A DNA stretch of 5,031 nucleotides from Chloroflexota bacterium. Lineage in GTDB: Bacteria > Chloroflexota > Dehalococcoidia > GIF9 > UBA5629. Positions 1 to 5,031 of the stretch are shown piece by piece. Below the pieces are notes generated by a model. The model did no database searches, was not told where the DNA came from, and was given only the letters and a program-made list of their open reading frames with translations. Location: NCBI GenBank assembly GCA_026389635.1, contig JAPLHM010000024.1, positions 1-5,031 of the forward strand. Direction: 5' to 3'. The translations under genes were made by a program, and so were the position numbers. The first letter of the stretch is position 1. Every line of letters starts with the position of its first letter.

Positions 1-1
1 C

Positions 2-1018
2 CTGCTGCTTTCCACGGGGGAGATAGTCTCCAGTACCCTGCTGGCCATGGCGCTACACGCCTTGGGCTTCGGCGCGGTGGCCCTCAGCGGGCCACAGGCC
101 GGTATTTCCACCGACTCTGCCTTCAGCCGGGCCAGGATAACTGGTATAGAACCCAGGCGAATAGTGAAAGAACTGGATAAGGGCAATATTGTGATAGTCG
201 CCGGCTTCCAGGGGATAACTCCCGACAACGACGTCGCCACGCTGGGGCGGGGAGGTTCAGACACAACGGCAGTAGCGCTGGCCGCCAGCCTCAAGGCCAG
301 GGTATGCGAGATATATACAGACGTGGAAGGTGTCTACACGGCAGACCCCCGCCTGGTGCCGGAGGCGCGCAAGCTGGATGAGATAGGCTACGAGGAGATG
401 ATGGAAATGGCCACATCTGGTGCCAGGGTCATGCACCACCGCTCGGTGGAGCTCGGCCAGGTGTTCAATATGCCCATACTGGTAGCCTCAAGCATGGTGG
501 AGAAGCCCGGCACGATTATTCATGGAGGGAAAAACATGGAGCAGAGAAATAAGGTAAGGGGCATTGCCCATGACATGGATGTAGCCAAGATCACCGTCGC
601 CGGTGTGCCGGACCGTCCGGGAATAGCAGCCGCGATTTTTACACCGCTGGCAAGGGCCGGTATAAGCGTGGATACCATAGTTCAGAATGCCAGCGCCAAC
701 AACATCACTGACCTCACCTTTACCATCATCAAGAAAGACCTTTCCAAGGCCATGGAGATAATAGGGCCCGTGGCCAGGGAAATAGGCGCCAGGGAGTGCC
801 TCAGCGATTCAAAACTGGGCAAGGTATCCATAATTGGCACCGGTATGCAGAATAACCCCGGCTATGCAGCCAAGATGTTCCAGACTCTTTCTACACAAGA
901 CATCAACATACAGCTGATCACAACTTCGGAGATACGCATCACCTGCATTCTATCGGAGGACAAGGTCAAAGAGGCGGTTAAAGCCCTGCACAAAGCCTTC
1001 GAACTGGATAAGGGTTGA
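2..1018 (+). CDS. lysC: Aspartate kinase (aspartokinase), 5'-truncated by window edge
   Basis: Phosphorylates L-aspartate to 4-aspartyl phosphate with ATP, the first committed step toward lysine, methionine, threonine and diaminopimelate in the cytoplasm. The frame is open from base 2, giving 338 visible residues. The STGE motif at visible residues 4-7 matches the family substrate-loop region, so by comparison with ~400-residue homologues about 70 N-terminal residues, including the KxGGTS-type lysine, lie upstream. Visible kinase motifs are GRGGSD (nt 245-262), EIYTDVEGVYTADPR (from nt 308) and a TSGARVMHHRSVE block. Two ACT regulatory domains follow, with QNAS...ITDLTFT in the first and TTSEIRI in the second. 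The Ser and two Thr residues equivalent to feedback-determining positions of Corynebacterium LysC (S301, T308, T311) are present, so lysine-type feedback inhibition is expected (inference). It ends in TGA at 1016-1018, nine bases from a convergent gene. Codon use matches its neighbours. An internal start at 536 is listed separately. Confidence 0.96.
   Translation: MLLSTGEIVSSTLLAMALHALGFGAVALSGPQAGISTDSAFSRARITGIEPRRIVKELDKGNIVIVAGFQGITPDNDVATLGRGGSDTTAVALAASLKARVCEIYTDVEGVYTADPRLVPEARKLDEIGYEEMMEMATSGARVMHHRSVELGQVFNMPILVASSMVEKPGTIIHGGKNMEQRNKVRGIAHDMDVAKITVAGVPDRPGIAAAIFTPLARAGISVDTIVQNASANNITDLTFTIIKKDLSKAMEIIGPVAREIGARECLSDSKLGKVSIIGTGMQNNPGYAAKMFQTLSTQDINIQLITTSEIRITCILSEDKVKEAVKALHKAFELDKG
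524..530 (+). promoter_or_regulatory. Internal ribosome binding site in lysC
   Basis: GGAGGGA is a near-perfect complement of the 16S rRNA 3' end, followed by AAAAC and then ATG at 536. It is buried inside lysC and is the main reason to propose a separately translated beta subunit. Confidence 0.65.
536..1018 (+). CDS. Putative aspartokinase beta (regulatory) subunit from internal in-frame start
   Basis: An in-frame ATG at 536-538 inside lysC is preceded by a strong Shine-Dalgarno sequence (GGAGGGA, 524-530) with about 6 nt of spacing from GGAGGG. Initiation here would give a 160-residue protein made of the two ACT domains (about residues 16-80 and 93-158) without the kinase domain. In Corynebacterium and Bacillus, aspartokinase alpha2beta2 enzymes get their beta subunit from exactly this kind of in-frame internal start. 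The residues after this Met (MEQRNKVRGIAHD) align with the region where the Corynebacterium beta subunit begins, from memory of that sequence. The beta chain binds the effector amino acid at the alpha/beta interface. The SD and ATG are seen directly; use of the start is inferred. The alternative is that the purine run only reflects the coding of HGGKNM. Confidence 0.7.
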   Translation: MEQRNKVRGIAHDMDVAKITVAGVPDRPGIAAAIFTPLARAGISVDTIVQNASANNITDLTFTIIKKDLSKAMEIIGPVAREIGARECLSDSKLGKVSIIGTGMQNNPGYAAKMFQTLSTQDINIQLITTSEIRITCILSEDKVKEAVKALHKAFELDKG

Positions 1019-1027
1019 GCCGGCCAG

Positions 1028-1246
1028 TTATACGCCCACCACTTCCTTGACTGCAGGGATCTTTTCCTTAAGGAAGCGCTCTATACCCTTTTTGAGCGTC
1101 ATGGTCGACATAGGGCAACCCGCGCAGGCGCCCTTTAGCCTGACACTGACTACGCCGTCCTTTACGTCTACCAGTTCAACGTCGCCGCCGTCGGCCTGGA
1201 GGCTGGGGCGGATAATATTTAATACTTCCTGTACCTGTTCTCTCAT
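1028..1246 (-). CDS. NifU C-terminal-domain (Nfu-type) Fe-S cluster scaffold/carrier protein
   Basis: A 72-residue protein that is essentially one Nfu domain. It has an N-terminal helix (VQEVLNIIRPSLQADGGDVELVDV), beta strands around VVSVRLKGAC, and the diagnostic CxxC at Cys41-Cys44 (GACAGCP). A helix with a TLKKGIERFLKEKIPAVKEV pattern follows. In this family two monomers use the paired CxxC motifs to hold a [4Fe-4S] cluster, which is passed to apo-proteins in the cytoplasm. The length matches the stand-alone Nfu form; the NifU N-terminal IscU-like domain and the A-type domain of NfuA are absent. The start ATG (1246-1244) is supported by AAGGTG on the minus strand (1257-1252), 5 nt upstream. 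A good sigma70-like promoter lies further upstream at 1286-1315. The stop TAA (1030-1028) faces the lysC stop across nine bases. No Fe-S client gene lies alongside, so its targets cannot be read from context. Confidence 0.93.
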   Translation of the reverse strand: MREQVQEVLNIIRPSLQADGGDVELVDVKDGVVSVRLKGACAGCPMSTMTLKKGIERFLKEKIPAVKEVVGV

Positions 1247-1261
1247 TAATGCACCTTCTTA

Positions 1262-1290
1262 TTGACTTAATTTAATTTACGTGGTAATTT
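1262..1290 (+). promoter_or_regulatory. Candidate sigma70-type promoter toward the TPR gene and gyrA
   Basis: TTGACT (1262-1267), a 17-nt spacer, and TAATTT (1285-1290) with an extended TGG (1282-1284) directly before it. The transcript would start near 1297 and have a leader of about 200 nt before the TPR gene start at 1497. AT-rich sequence produces such matches by chance, so support is moderate. The leader is long compared with the alternative promoter at 1414-1442. Confidence 0.42.
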
Positions 1291-1291
1291 A
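1273..1291. promoter_or_regulatory. Imperfect dyad overlapping both divergent -10 boxes (possible operator)
   Basis: TAATTTAC, a GTG spacer, then GTAATTTA pair at 7 of 8 positions. The dyad covers the -10 element of the rightward promoter and that of the leftward promoter, where a repressor would block both. The sequence is AT-rich, so chance is a real alternative. Confidence 0.3.
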
Positions 1292-1315
1292 GCACCGCTT
1301 GAAAAGCCGTGTCAA
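1286..1315 (-). promoter_or_regulatory. Sigma70-type promoter for the Nfu gene
   Basis: On the minus strand there is a perfect -35 TTGACA (1315-1310), an 18-nt spacer, and the -10 TAAATT (1291-1286) preceded by an extended TGC (1294-1292). Transcription would start near 1279 and leave a leader of about 33 nt carrying the SD AAGGTG. It is the best promoter match in the window and points at the only leftward gene. Its -10 overlaps that of a rightward promoter candidate. Confidence 0.55.
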
Positions 1316-1369
1316 ATTCCTTCCACTGACTATAGTATAGGCATAAGGGTGGAGGAATAAAACGACTTA

Positions 1370-1400
1370 AATCACAGCGGCCTGAATATAGGCTGTGGTT
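1370..1400. other. Possible stem-loop in the leader upstream of the TPR gene
   Basis: AATCACAGC (1370-1378) can pair with GCTGTGGTT (1392-1400), giving nine pairs with one G-T wobble around a 13-nt loop. No T-run follows, so it is not an intrinsic terminator. If transcription starts near 1297 it would lie in the 5' leader; if it starts near 1449 it would be upstream DNA, perhaps a protein site. I see no riboswitch consensus in it. Confidence 0.3.
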
Positions 1401-1413
1401 ATAAGTGACAGAT

Positions 1414-1442
1414 TTGCCATGATAAGAATCTGGTATTAAATA
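1414..1442 (+). promoter_or_regulatory. Second, weaker promoter candidate for the TPR-gyrA operon
   Basis: TTGCCA (1414-1419), a 17-nt spacer, and TAAATA (1437-1442), with TAAAAT also available slightly downstream. Transcription would start near 1449, giving a leader of about 48 nt, a more usual distance from the start codon at 1497 than the upstream candidate. The match is weak. Confidence 0.3.
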
Positions 1443-1496
1443 AAATGGTTGAAAAAGACAGGTCATCAGATATGTTTATAGCAGGGGTAATCAGGG

Positions 1497-2342
1497 ATGC
1501 CTGAACGTGAAGAAGAGAAAGCCAGGATATGGCGGGGACGTATTCAGGAGGCCATAAGGATGGCCACTGAGAACCGCTGGCAGGAGGCTGTTGCCGCAAA
1601 CCAGGGGATTATCGAGGTTTTCCCTACGGACGTAGACGCTTACAATCGCCTGGGCCGCGCCTACATGGAACTGGGTGAATATAAAAAGGCCAAGGATGCC
1701 TACAGTCGGTCCCTCGAGATTTCTCCCAGCAATATAATCGCCAGGAAAAATCTCGACCGGTTGGCGTTGCTCAAAGGAGTCAAGGTCGCGAGCGTGAAGA
1801 GGGAGAAGGCCAAGCCCAGTGATTTCATCGCCGATGTAGGTAAGTACGGCATTGTCAGCCTGCTCGAACCTGCCCCTCAACCCGTAATGGTGAAGCTGGC
1901 TCCGGGGGAGAAGGTATTTCTGGATACCAAGAACCAGGATACAGTTGTAAAGAACGACCGGGGTGAATACCTGGGAGTGATCGAACCGGAGCACGGGCTA
2001 CGCCTGGCCAAGCTGCTTAAAGGTGGGAACAAATATATAGCGGCCATTGTCAGCCTTGACCATGATCACAACAGGGTCAAGGTCATCATACGCGAGACCT
2101 TCCAACATTCCAGCCAGGCCGGCCGGCTATCTTTTCCAATAAGGGTGACCGAGACCTACCCTGCGCACGTAAAGGATAACCTGCTGAGGCACAGCGCCGG
2201 AGAGGAAGAGGGGCTGGAAGAGCCTGATTACAATGAGTCGGAAGATGCCGAGACCGTCCCCGAGGGGTTCTCGATTTACGAAGGATACACAGCGGCGGAA
2301 GACCTGCAGCGGCTCGATAACAGCTTTGGGGACGAGGAGTAA
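1497..2342 (+). CDS. TPR-repeat protein with C-terminal beta domain, coupled to gyrA
   Basis: A 281-residue soluble protein with no signal peptide or membrane segment. Residues about 12-46 and 47-80 form two tetratricopeptide-type helical pairs; the second (YNRLGRAYMELGEYKKAKDAY...ISPSN) is a textbook TPR, and a capping helix follows (residues 81-95). After a basic linker (KVASVKREKAK, 96-106), residues about 129-202 look like a small beta-rich domain (VMVKLAPGEKVFL, GEYLGVIEPEHGLRLAKLLKGG, IAAIVSL, VKVIIRE). Its spacing faintly recalls HIRAN-like barrels, but I cannot assign a family. The tail, about 235-281, is strongly acidic. TPRs bind partner proteins, so an adaptor role is a fair inference; the specific function is unknown. 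The ATG at 1497 is chosen because an in-frame TAA (1488-1490) lies just upstream and AGGGG (1483-1487) precedes it by 9 nt. Its last codons contain the gyrA ribosome binding site, so the two genes are coupled. Confidence 0.88.
   Translation: MPEREEEKARIWRGRIQEAIRMATENRWQEAVAANQGIIEVFPTDVDAYNRLGRAYMELGEYKKAKDAYSRSLEISPSNIIARKNLDRLALLKGVKVASVKREKAKPSDFIADVGKYGIVSLLEPAPQPVMVKLAPGEKVFLDTKNQDTVVKNDRGEYLGVIEPEHGLRLAKLLKGGNKYIAAIVSLDHDHNRVKVIIRETFQHSSQAGRLSFPIRVTETYPAHVKDNLLRHSAGEEEGLEEPDYNESEDAETVPEGFSIYEGYTAAEDLQRLDNSFGDEE
2334..2339 (+). promoter_or_regulatory. gyrA ribosome binding site inside the end of the TPR gene
   Basis: GAGGAG, encoding the last two Glu codons of the TPR protein, lies 5 nt before the gyrA ATG at 2345. 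The upstream stop TAA (2340-2342) and the gyrA start are 2 nt apart. Ribosomes ending the first gene can re-initiate on the second, so the two proteins are probably made in linked amounts. Confidence 0.8.
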
Positions 2343-2344
2343 AA

Positions 2345-4921
2345 ATGGAATTAGGATTCTCTATAAAACCGATCGGCATAGAAGACGAGATGAAGCGCTC
2401 GTACCTGGATTATGCCATGAGCGTAATAGTCTCCCGAGCTTTGCCGGACGTGCGTGACGGTCTCAAGCCGGTGCACCGCCGCATATTATTTGCCATGCAC
2501 GACCTCAATATGCGCTACAACTCGCCGTATAAAAAGAGCGCCCGCATCGTGGGTGAGGTGCTGGGCAAATACCATCCGCACGGGGATTCCTCCGTTTATG
2601 ATGCCATGGTGAGGATGGCACAGGACTTTTCCATGCGGTACCGCCTGGTAGATGGCCAGGGCAACTTCGGCAGCGTCGATGATGACCCGCCCGCGGCCAT
2701 GCGTTATACAGAGGCGCGCTTAGCCAGGATAGCCGACGAGTTGCTACTGGATATCGACCGGGAGACGGTCGACTTCATACCGAACTTCGACGACAGCCTC
2801 AAGGAGCCGTCGGTGCTGCCGGCCAGGCTGCCCAACCTGCTGGTTAACGGGTCCTCCGGCATAGCTGTAGGTATGGCTACCAATATACCCCCCCATAACC
2901 TCACGGAGATCTGCGATGCCATAATTTATTTAATAGGCAACCCGGATGCTTCGGTAGACGATCTCATGCAATACGTGAAGGGGCCCGATTTTCCCACGGC
3001 GGGCATCATCTGTGGTGTGGAAGGTATAAAAAATGCCTATGCCGCCGGGCAGGGCAAGGTAGTACTGAGGGCCAGGGTCGTGGAAGAATCGACCAAAGCA
3101 GGCAAAATGCAGCTGGTTGTGACCGAGCTGCCTTATCAGACCAATAAAGCCGAGCTGGTCAAGAAGATTGCCGAGTTGGCCCGGGACAAGAAAATCGAAG
3201 GTATCAGCGATGTCCGTGATGAGTCTGACCGCCAGGGCATGCGCCTAGTTATCGGTCTGCGAAAGGACGCGCACCCGGCCAAGGTGCAGAACAACCTCTT
3301 CAAGTTCACACCCATGCAGACGGCTTTCTTCATCAACATGATCGCGCTGGTGGAGGGCCAACCGCGCGTTATAAACCTCAAGGAAGCGCTGCAATGCTAC
3401 GTGGCATTCCGCACCGAGATTATTACCCGCAGGACTAAATATGACCTGCAGAAGGCCAAGGAGAGGGCACATATATTAGAGGGCTTCAAGATAGCCCTTG
3501 ATCACCTGGATGCAGTGATAAAGACCATTCGGGAGTCGGAAACTGCCGACACGGCTCGCACAAACCTTATGACGGAGTTTTCGCTCAGCCAGTTGCAGGC
3601 CCAGGCCATACTTGAGATGCAGCTGCGCCGGCTGGCCAACCTCGAGCGCAAGAAGATATTAGACGAATATAAAGACGTCCTCAAGACCATTAATTACCTG
3701 GAGGACCTGCTGTCCCACCCGGAGAAGATACTCGAGCTCATCCGGCAGGACGTGGTGGACCTCAAGGCAAAGCACGGGGACAACCGCCGCACGGTTATAA
3801 CGCATGACGAGGCGGGCCAGTTCCAGGTGGAGGACCTTATCCCGCACATGGATGTGATCGTAACGTTGAGCGAGCAGGGGTACATAAAGCGCATCCCCGC
3901 CGACGTGTTCCGTAAGCAATTACGCGGCGGGCGTGGTGTCAAGGGAATGGTTACGCGCGACAGCGACGACGTGATGAGCTCCATGTCTGCCGACACGCAT
4001 GACAACCTGCTGTTCTTCACCAACAGGGGTCGGGTTTTCAAGATGAAATGCCACGAGATACCGCAGGACATCGCGCGCACTACCAAGGGCATAAACATCA
4101 TCAATTTGATCCCCATCGAGGCAAGGGAGAAGGTCACGGCCATGTTCGTGCCGGAAAAGACCGACCCCGGCCTCTTTATGCTCCTGGCCACCTCCAGGGG
4201 TATAGTTAAAAAGACCGGGCTGAGCAATTTTACGGATGTTCGCCGCAGCGGCCTTATCGCCATGAAGCTGAAGAACGACGAGGAACTGGTCGGGGTGGAC
4301 GTCGTGGCCGAATCGGATAAGCTGATGCTGGTCAGCCGCAACGGGCAGGCTGTCAAATTTGACGTGGCGCCCCTGCGTAACGCCTCACGCACCAGCGGCG
4401 GAGTGCGGGGCATCAAGCTCAATAAGGGCGACATCGTGGTCAGCATGGGCACCGTGCAACCGGCCGCTGACCTCATTACCGTCACCGAGAACGGCTACGA
4501 CAAGAAGACCAAAGTGGATAAATTCCCCCTGCATGGCCGCGGAGGAAAAGGTGTGCTGGCCCATAAAGTCAATGCCAAGACCGGGAAAGTCATCGCCGCC
4601 AAGTTCGTCCCGCCCGGCTACGAGCTATTCATCACCACCGCCAATGGCGTGCAGCTCAGAATAAACGTGGATGTCGAGAAAGAGACCAAGGTATTGATAG
4701 AAGGCGGAAGGAAGAAGAGGCGCGAGGGTGTGCCCGTCAAGGGGCGCATAACGCAGGGCGTCATGCTCTCCAGGCTGGATGAAGGCGACCGCGTCGTCTC
4801 CATCGCCCTGGTCGAGAAAGAGAACCTCGAGGAGCAGGCCGCCAAAGAGACCCGCGCCATTACCACTACGCCTCCCAAACCCATGGTTGCCGGCCAGCAG
4901 GAACTGCCGTTCGCCTCGTAA
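2345..4921 (+). CDS. gyrA: DNA gyrase subunit A
   Basis: Breakage-reunion subunit of DNA gyrase; with GyrB (not in this window) it introduces negative supercoils using ATP. The protein is complete at 858 residues, in the normal GyrA range. The N-terminal winged-helix/tower region has the catalytic Tyr121 in AAMRYTEAR, preceded by Arg120. The quinolone-determining region reads HPHGDSSVYDAMV with Ser82 and Asp86 (E. coli Ser83 and Asp87), the drug-sensitive residues. GSSGIAVGMATNIPPHNL follows (169-186), then the coiled-coil gate (about 340-495). The C-terminal beta-pinwheel shows six blade repeats starting near residues 512, 562, 619, 667, 717 and 768. A GyrA-box, QLRGGRG at 525-531, supports gyrase rather than ParC, though the usual second-position Arg/Lys is Leu. 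Oddities are an 18-residue basic insertion in blade six (about 779-796) and a Pro-containing tail ending QQELPFAS instead of the common acidic tail. The ATG at 2345 has an ideal SD. Confidence 0.98.
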   Translation: MELGFSIKPIGIEDEMKRSYLDYAMSVIVSRALPDVRDGLKPVHRRILFAMHDLNMRYNSPYKKSARIVGEVLGKYHPHGDSSVYDAMVRMAQDFSMRYRLVDGQGNFGSVDDDPPAAMRYTEARLARIADELLLDIDRETVDFIPNFDDSLKEPSVLPARLPNLLVNGSSGIAVGMATNIPPHNLTEICDAIIYLIGNPDASVDDLMQYVKGPDFPTAGIICGVEGIKNAYAAGQGKVVLRARVVEESTKAGKMQLVVTELPYQTNKAELVKKIAELARDKKIEGISDVRDESDRQGMRLVIGLRKDAHPAKVQNNLFKFTPMQTAFFINMIALVEGQPRVINLKEALQCYVAFRTEIITRRTKYDLQKAKERAHILEGFKIALDHLDAVIKTIRESETADTARTNLMTEFSLSQLQAQAILEMQLRRLANLERKKILDEYKDVLKTINYLEDLLSHPEKILELIRQDVVDLKAKHGDNRRTVITHDEAGQFQVEDLIPHMDVIVTLSEQGYIKRIPADVFRKQLRGGRGVKGMVTRDSDDVMSSMSADTHDNLLFFTNRGRVFKMKCHEIPQDIARTTKGINIINLIPIEAREKVTAMFVPEKTDPGLFMLLATSRGIVKKTGLSNFTDVRRSGLIAMKLKNDEELVGVDVVAESDKLMLVSRNGQAVKFDVAPLRNASRTSGGVRGIKLNKGDIVVSMGTVQPAADLITVTENGYDKKTKVDKFPLHGRGGKGVLAHKVNAKTGKVIAAKFVPPGYELFITTANGVQLRINVDVEKETKVLIEGGRKKRREGVPVKGRITQGVMLSRLDEGDRVVSIALVEKENLEEQAAKETRAITTTPPKPMVAGQQELPFAS

Positions 4922-4931
4922 ATTCCGGCCG

Positions 4932-4964
4932 GTCATTGCGAGGCCTGAAAGGCCGTGGCAATCT
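4932..4964. repeat. REP-like palindromic repeat between gyrA and the next gene
   Basis: Outer arms ATTGC (4935-4939) and GCAAT (4958-4962) enclose an inner stem GGCCT-GAA-AGGCC (4942-4954), separated by a small asymmetric internal loop. The ends (GTCATTGCGAGG and CGTGGCAATCT) match a dispersed palindromic element I recall from many anaerobe genomes and metagenome assemblies, usually with other centres. Only one copy is in this window, so its repetitive nature is from memory, not seen. It could fold in the transcript after gyrA and protect the 3' end or weakly terminate, but no T-run follows. An 8-base palindrome, CCGGCCGG (4925-4932), abuts it. Confidence 0.55.
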
Positions 4965-4986
4965 TACAGTATTTAGGAGAGTCGAT

Positions 4987-5031
4987 ATGAAACTGGTCTT
5001 CATACATGGGTCAGGTGCCTGTGGGGACGTA
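4987..5031 (+). CDS. Probable alpha/beta hydrolase, N-terminus only (3'-truncated)
   Basis: Only 15 codons are visible: MKLVFIHGSGACGDV. A short hydrophobic beta strand followed directly by HGSG is the usual start of alpha/beta-hydrolase-fold enzymes, where the HGxG segment forms the oxyanion hole. The substrate and the catalytic Ser-Asp/Glu-His lie beyond the edge and cannot be judged. The start is well supported: AGGAG (4975-4979) sits 7 nt before the ATG. It lies 65 bp after gyrA on the same strand. With no good promoter or terminator between, it may be read through from gyrA. Confidence 0.7.
   Translation, partial: MKLVFIHGSGACGDV

Noticed and set aside
1077..1098. CGCTC...GAGCG pairing with a T-rich loop just past the end of lysC, as a possible lysC terminator
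   Set aside because: The stem is only 5 bp, the T-run is in the loop and not after the stem, and the bases are fully explained as Nfu coding sequence.
1047..1265. Rightward open frame of the same length as the Nfu gene
   Set aside because: It is the antisense shadow of the Nfu gene, whose CxxC motif, ribosome binding site and promoter are convincing.
1351..1364. GGAGG followed by AATAAAACG, resembling a ribosome binding site
   Set aside because: No ATG, GTG or TTG lies at a usable distance with an open frame after it, so no small gene is supported.
1491..1994. 167-codon open frame antisense to the TPR gene
   Set aside because: It overlaps the TPR protein frame, which has clear TPR signatures, a ribosome binding site and coupling to gyrA. 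The antisense product shows no family signal.
2585..2604. Possible quinolone-resistance change in GyrA
   Set aside because: Ser82 and Asp86 are the wild-type, sensitive-type residues (Ser83 and Asp87 in E. coli), so no resistance call is supported.
3694..4485. 263-codon open frame antisense to gyrA
   Set aside because: It lies wholly inside the certain gyrA gene. Its product is rich in Ser, Arg, Leu and Thr with no recognisable domain, as expected from the reverse complement of a GC-rich coding frame.
4359..4664. 101-codon frame inside gyrA on the same strand
   Set aside because: It is a +1/+2 frame shadow of conserved GyrA blades; the composition is Ser/Pro/Arg-rich and no start signal stands out.
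4936..4970. TTGCGA and TACAGT as a promoter for the alpha/beta hydrolase
   Set aside because: The spacer is 23 nt, too long for a sigma70 promoter, and the -35-like bases belong to the palindromic repeat arm.

Overview
The window is an ordinary housekeeping stretch of a bacterial chromosome. It carries five protein genes, two of them cut by the window edges. The best guess at the source is an uncultured or anaerobic bacterium of the Chloroflexota (Dehalococcoidia-like). That guess rests on the overall look of the GyrA protein, the heavy use of ATA (Ile) and AGG (Arg) codons in a moderately GC-rich background, and a TCATTGCGAGG...GGCAATCT palindromic repeat of a kind I recall from such genomes. 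It is an inference, not a demonstration.

Layout. Bases 2-1018 (+) are the 3' part of an aspartate kinase gene (lysC). It has a well-placed internal ribosome binding site and ATG at 536, which probably yields a separate regulatory beta subunit. Nine bases further on, convergent to it, lies a 72-residue NifU C-terminal-domain (Nfu-type) iron-sulfur scaffold gene (1028-1246, -). A 250-bp AT-rich region (1247-1496) separates this from the rightward genes. It holds two divergent promoter-like elements whose -10 boxes overlap inside an imperfect dyad, plus a possible hairpin and a second weak promoter.

Rightward, 1497-2342 encodes a 281-residue protein with N-terminal TPR repeats, a small predicted beta domain and an acidic tail. 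Two bases after its stop begins gyrA (2345-4921), a complete 858-residue DNA gyrase A subunit with catalytic Tyr121 and a six-bladed C-terminal domain. The 65-bp gap after gyrA holds a palindromic repeat. A new gene, probably an alpha/beta hydrolase, starts at 4987 and runs off the edge.

How the genes relate. The TPR gene and gyrA are almost certainly co-transcribed and translationally coupled, because the gyrA ribosome binding site lies in the last codons of the TPR gene. lysC (aspartate-family amino acid synthesis) and the Nfu gene (Fe-S cluster assembly) are neighbours without an evident functional link. I see no convincing new multi-gene system. The points most worth checking are the gyrA-coupled TPR/beta-domain protein, an 18-residue basic insertion in the last GyrA blade, a clamp-binding-like motif at the GyrA C-terminus, and the overlapping divergent promoters.
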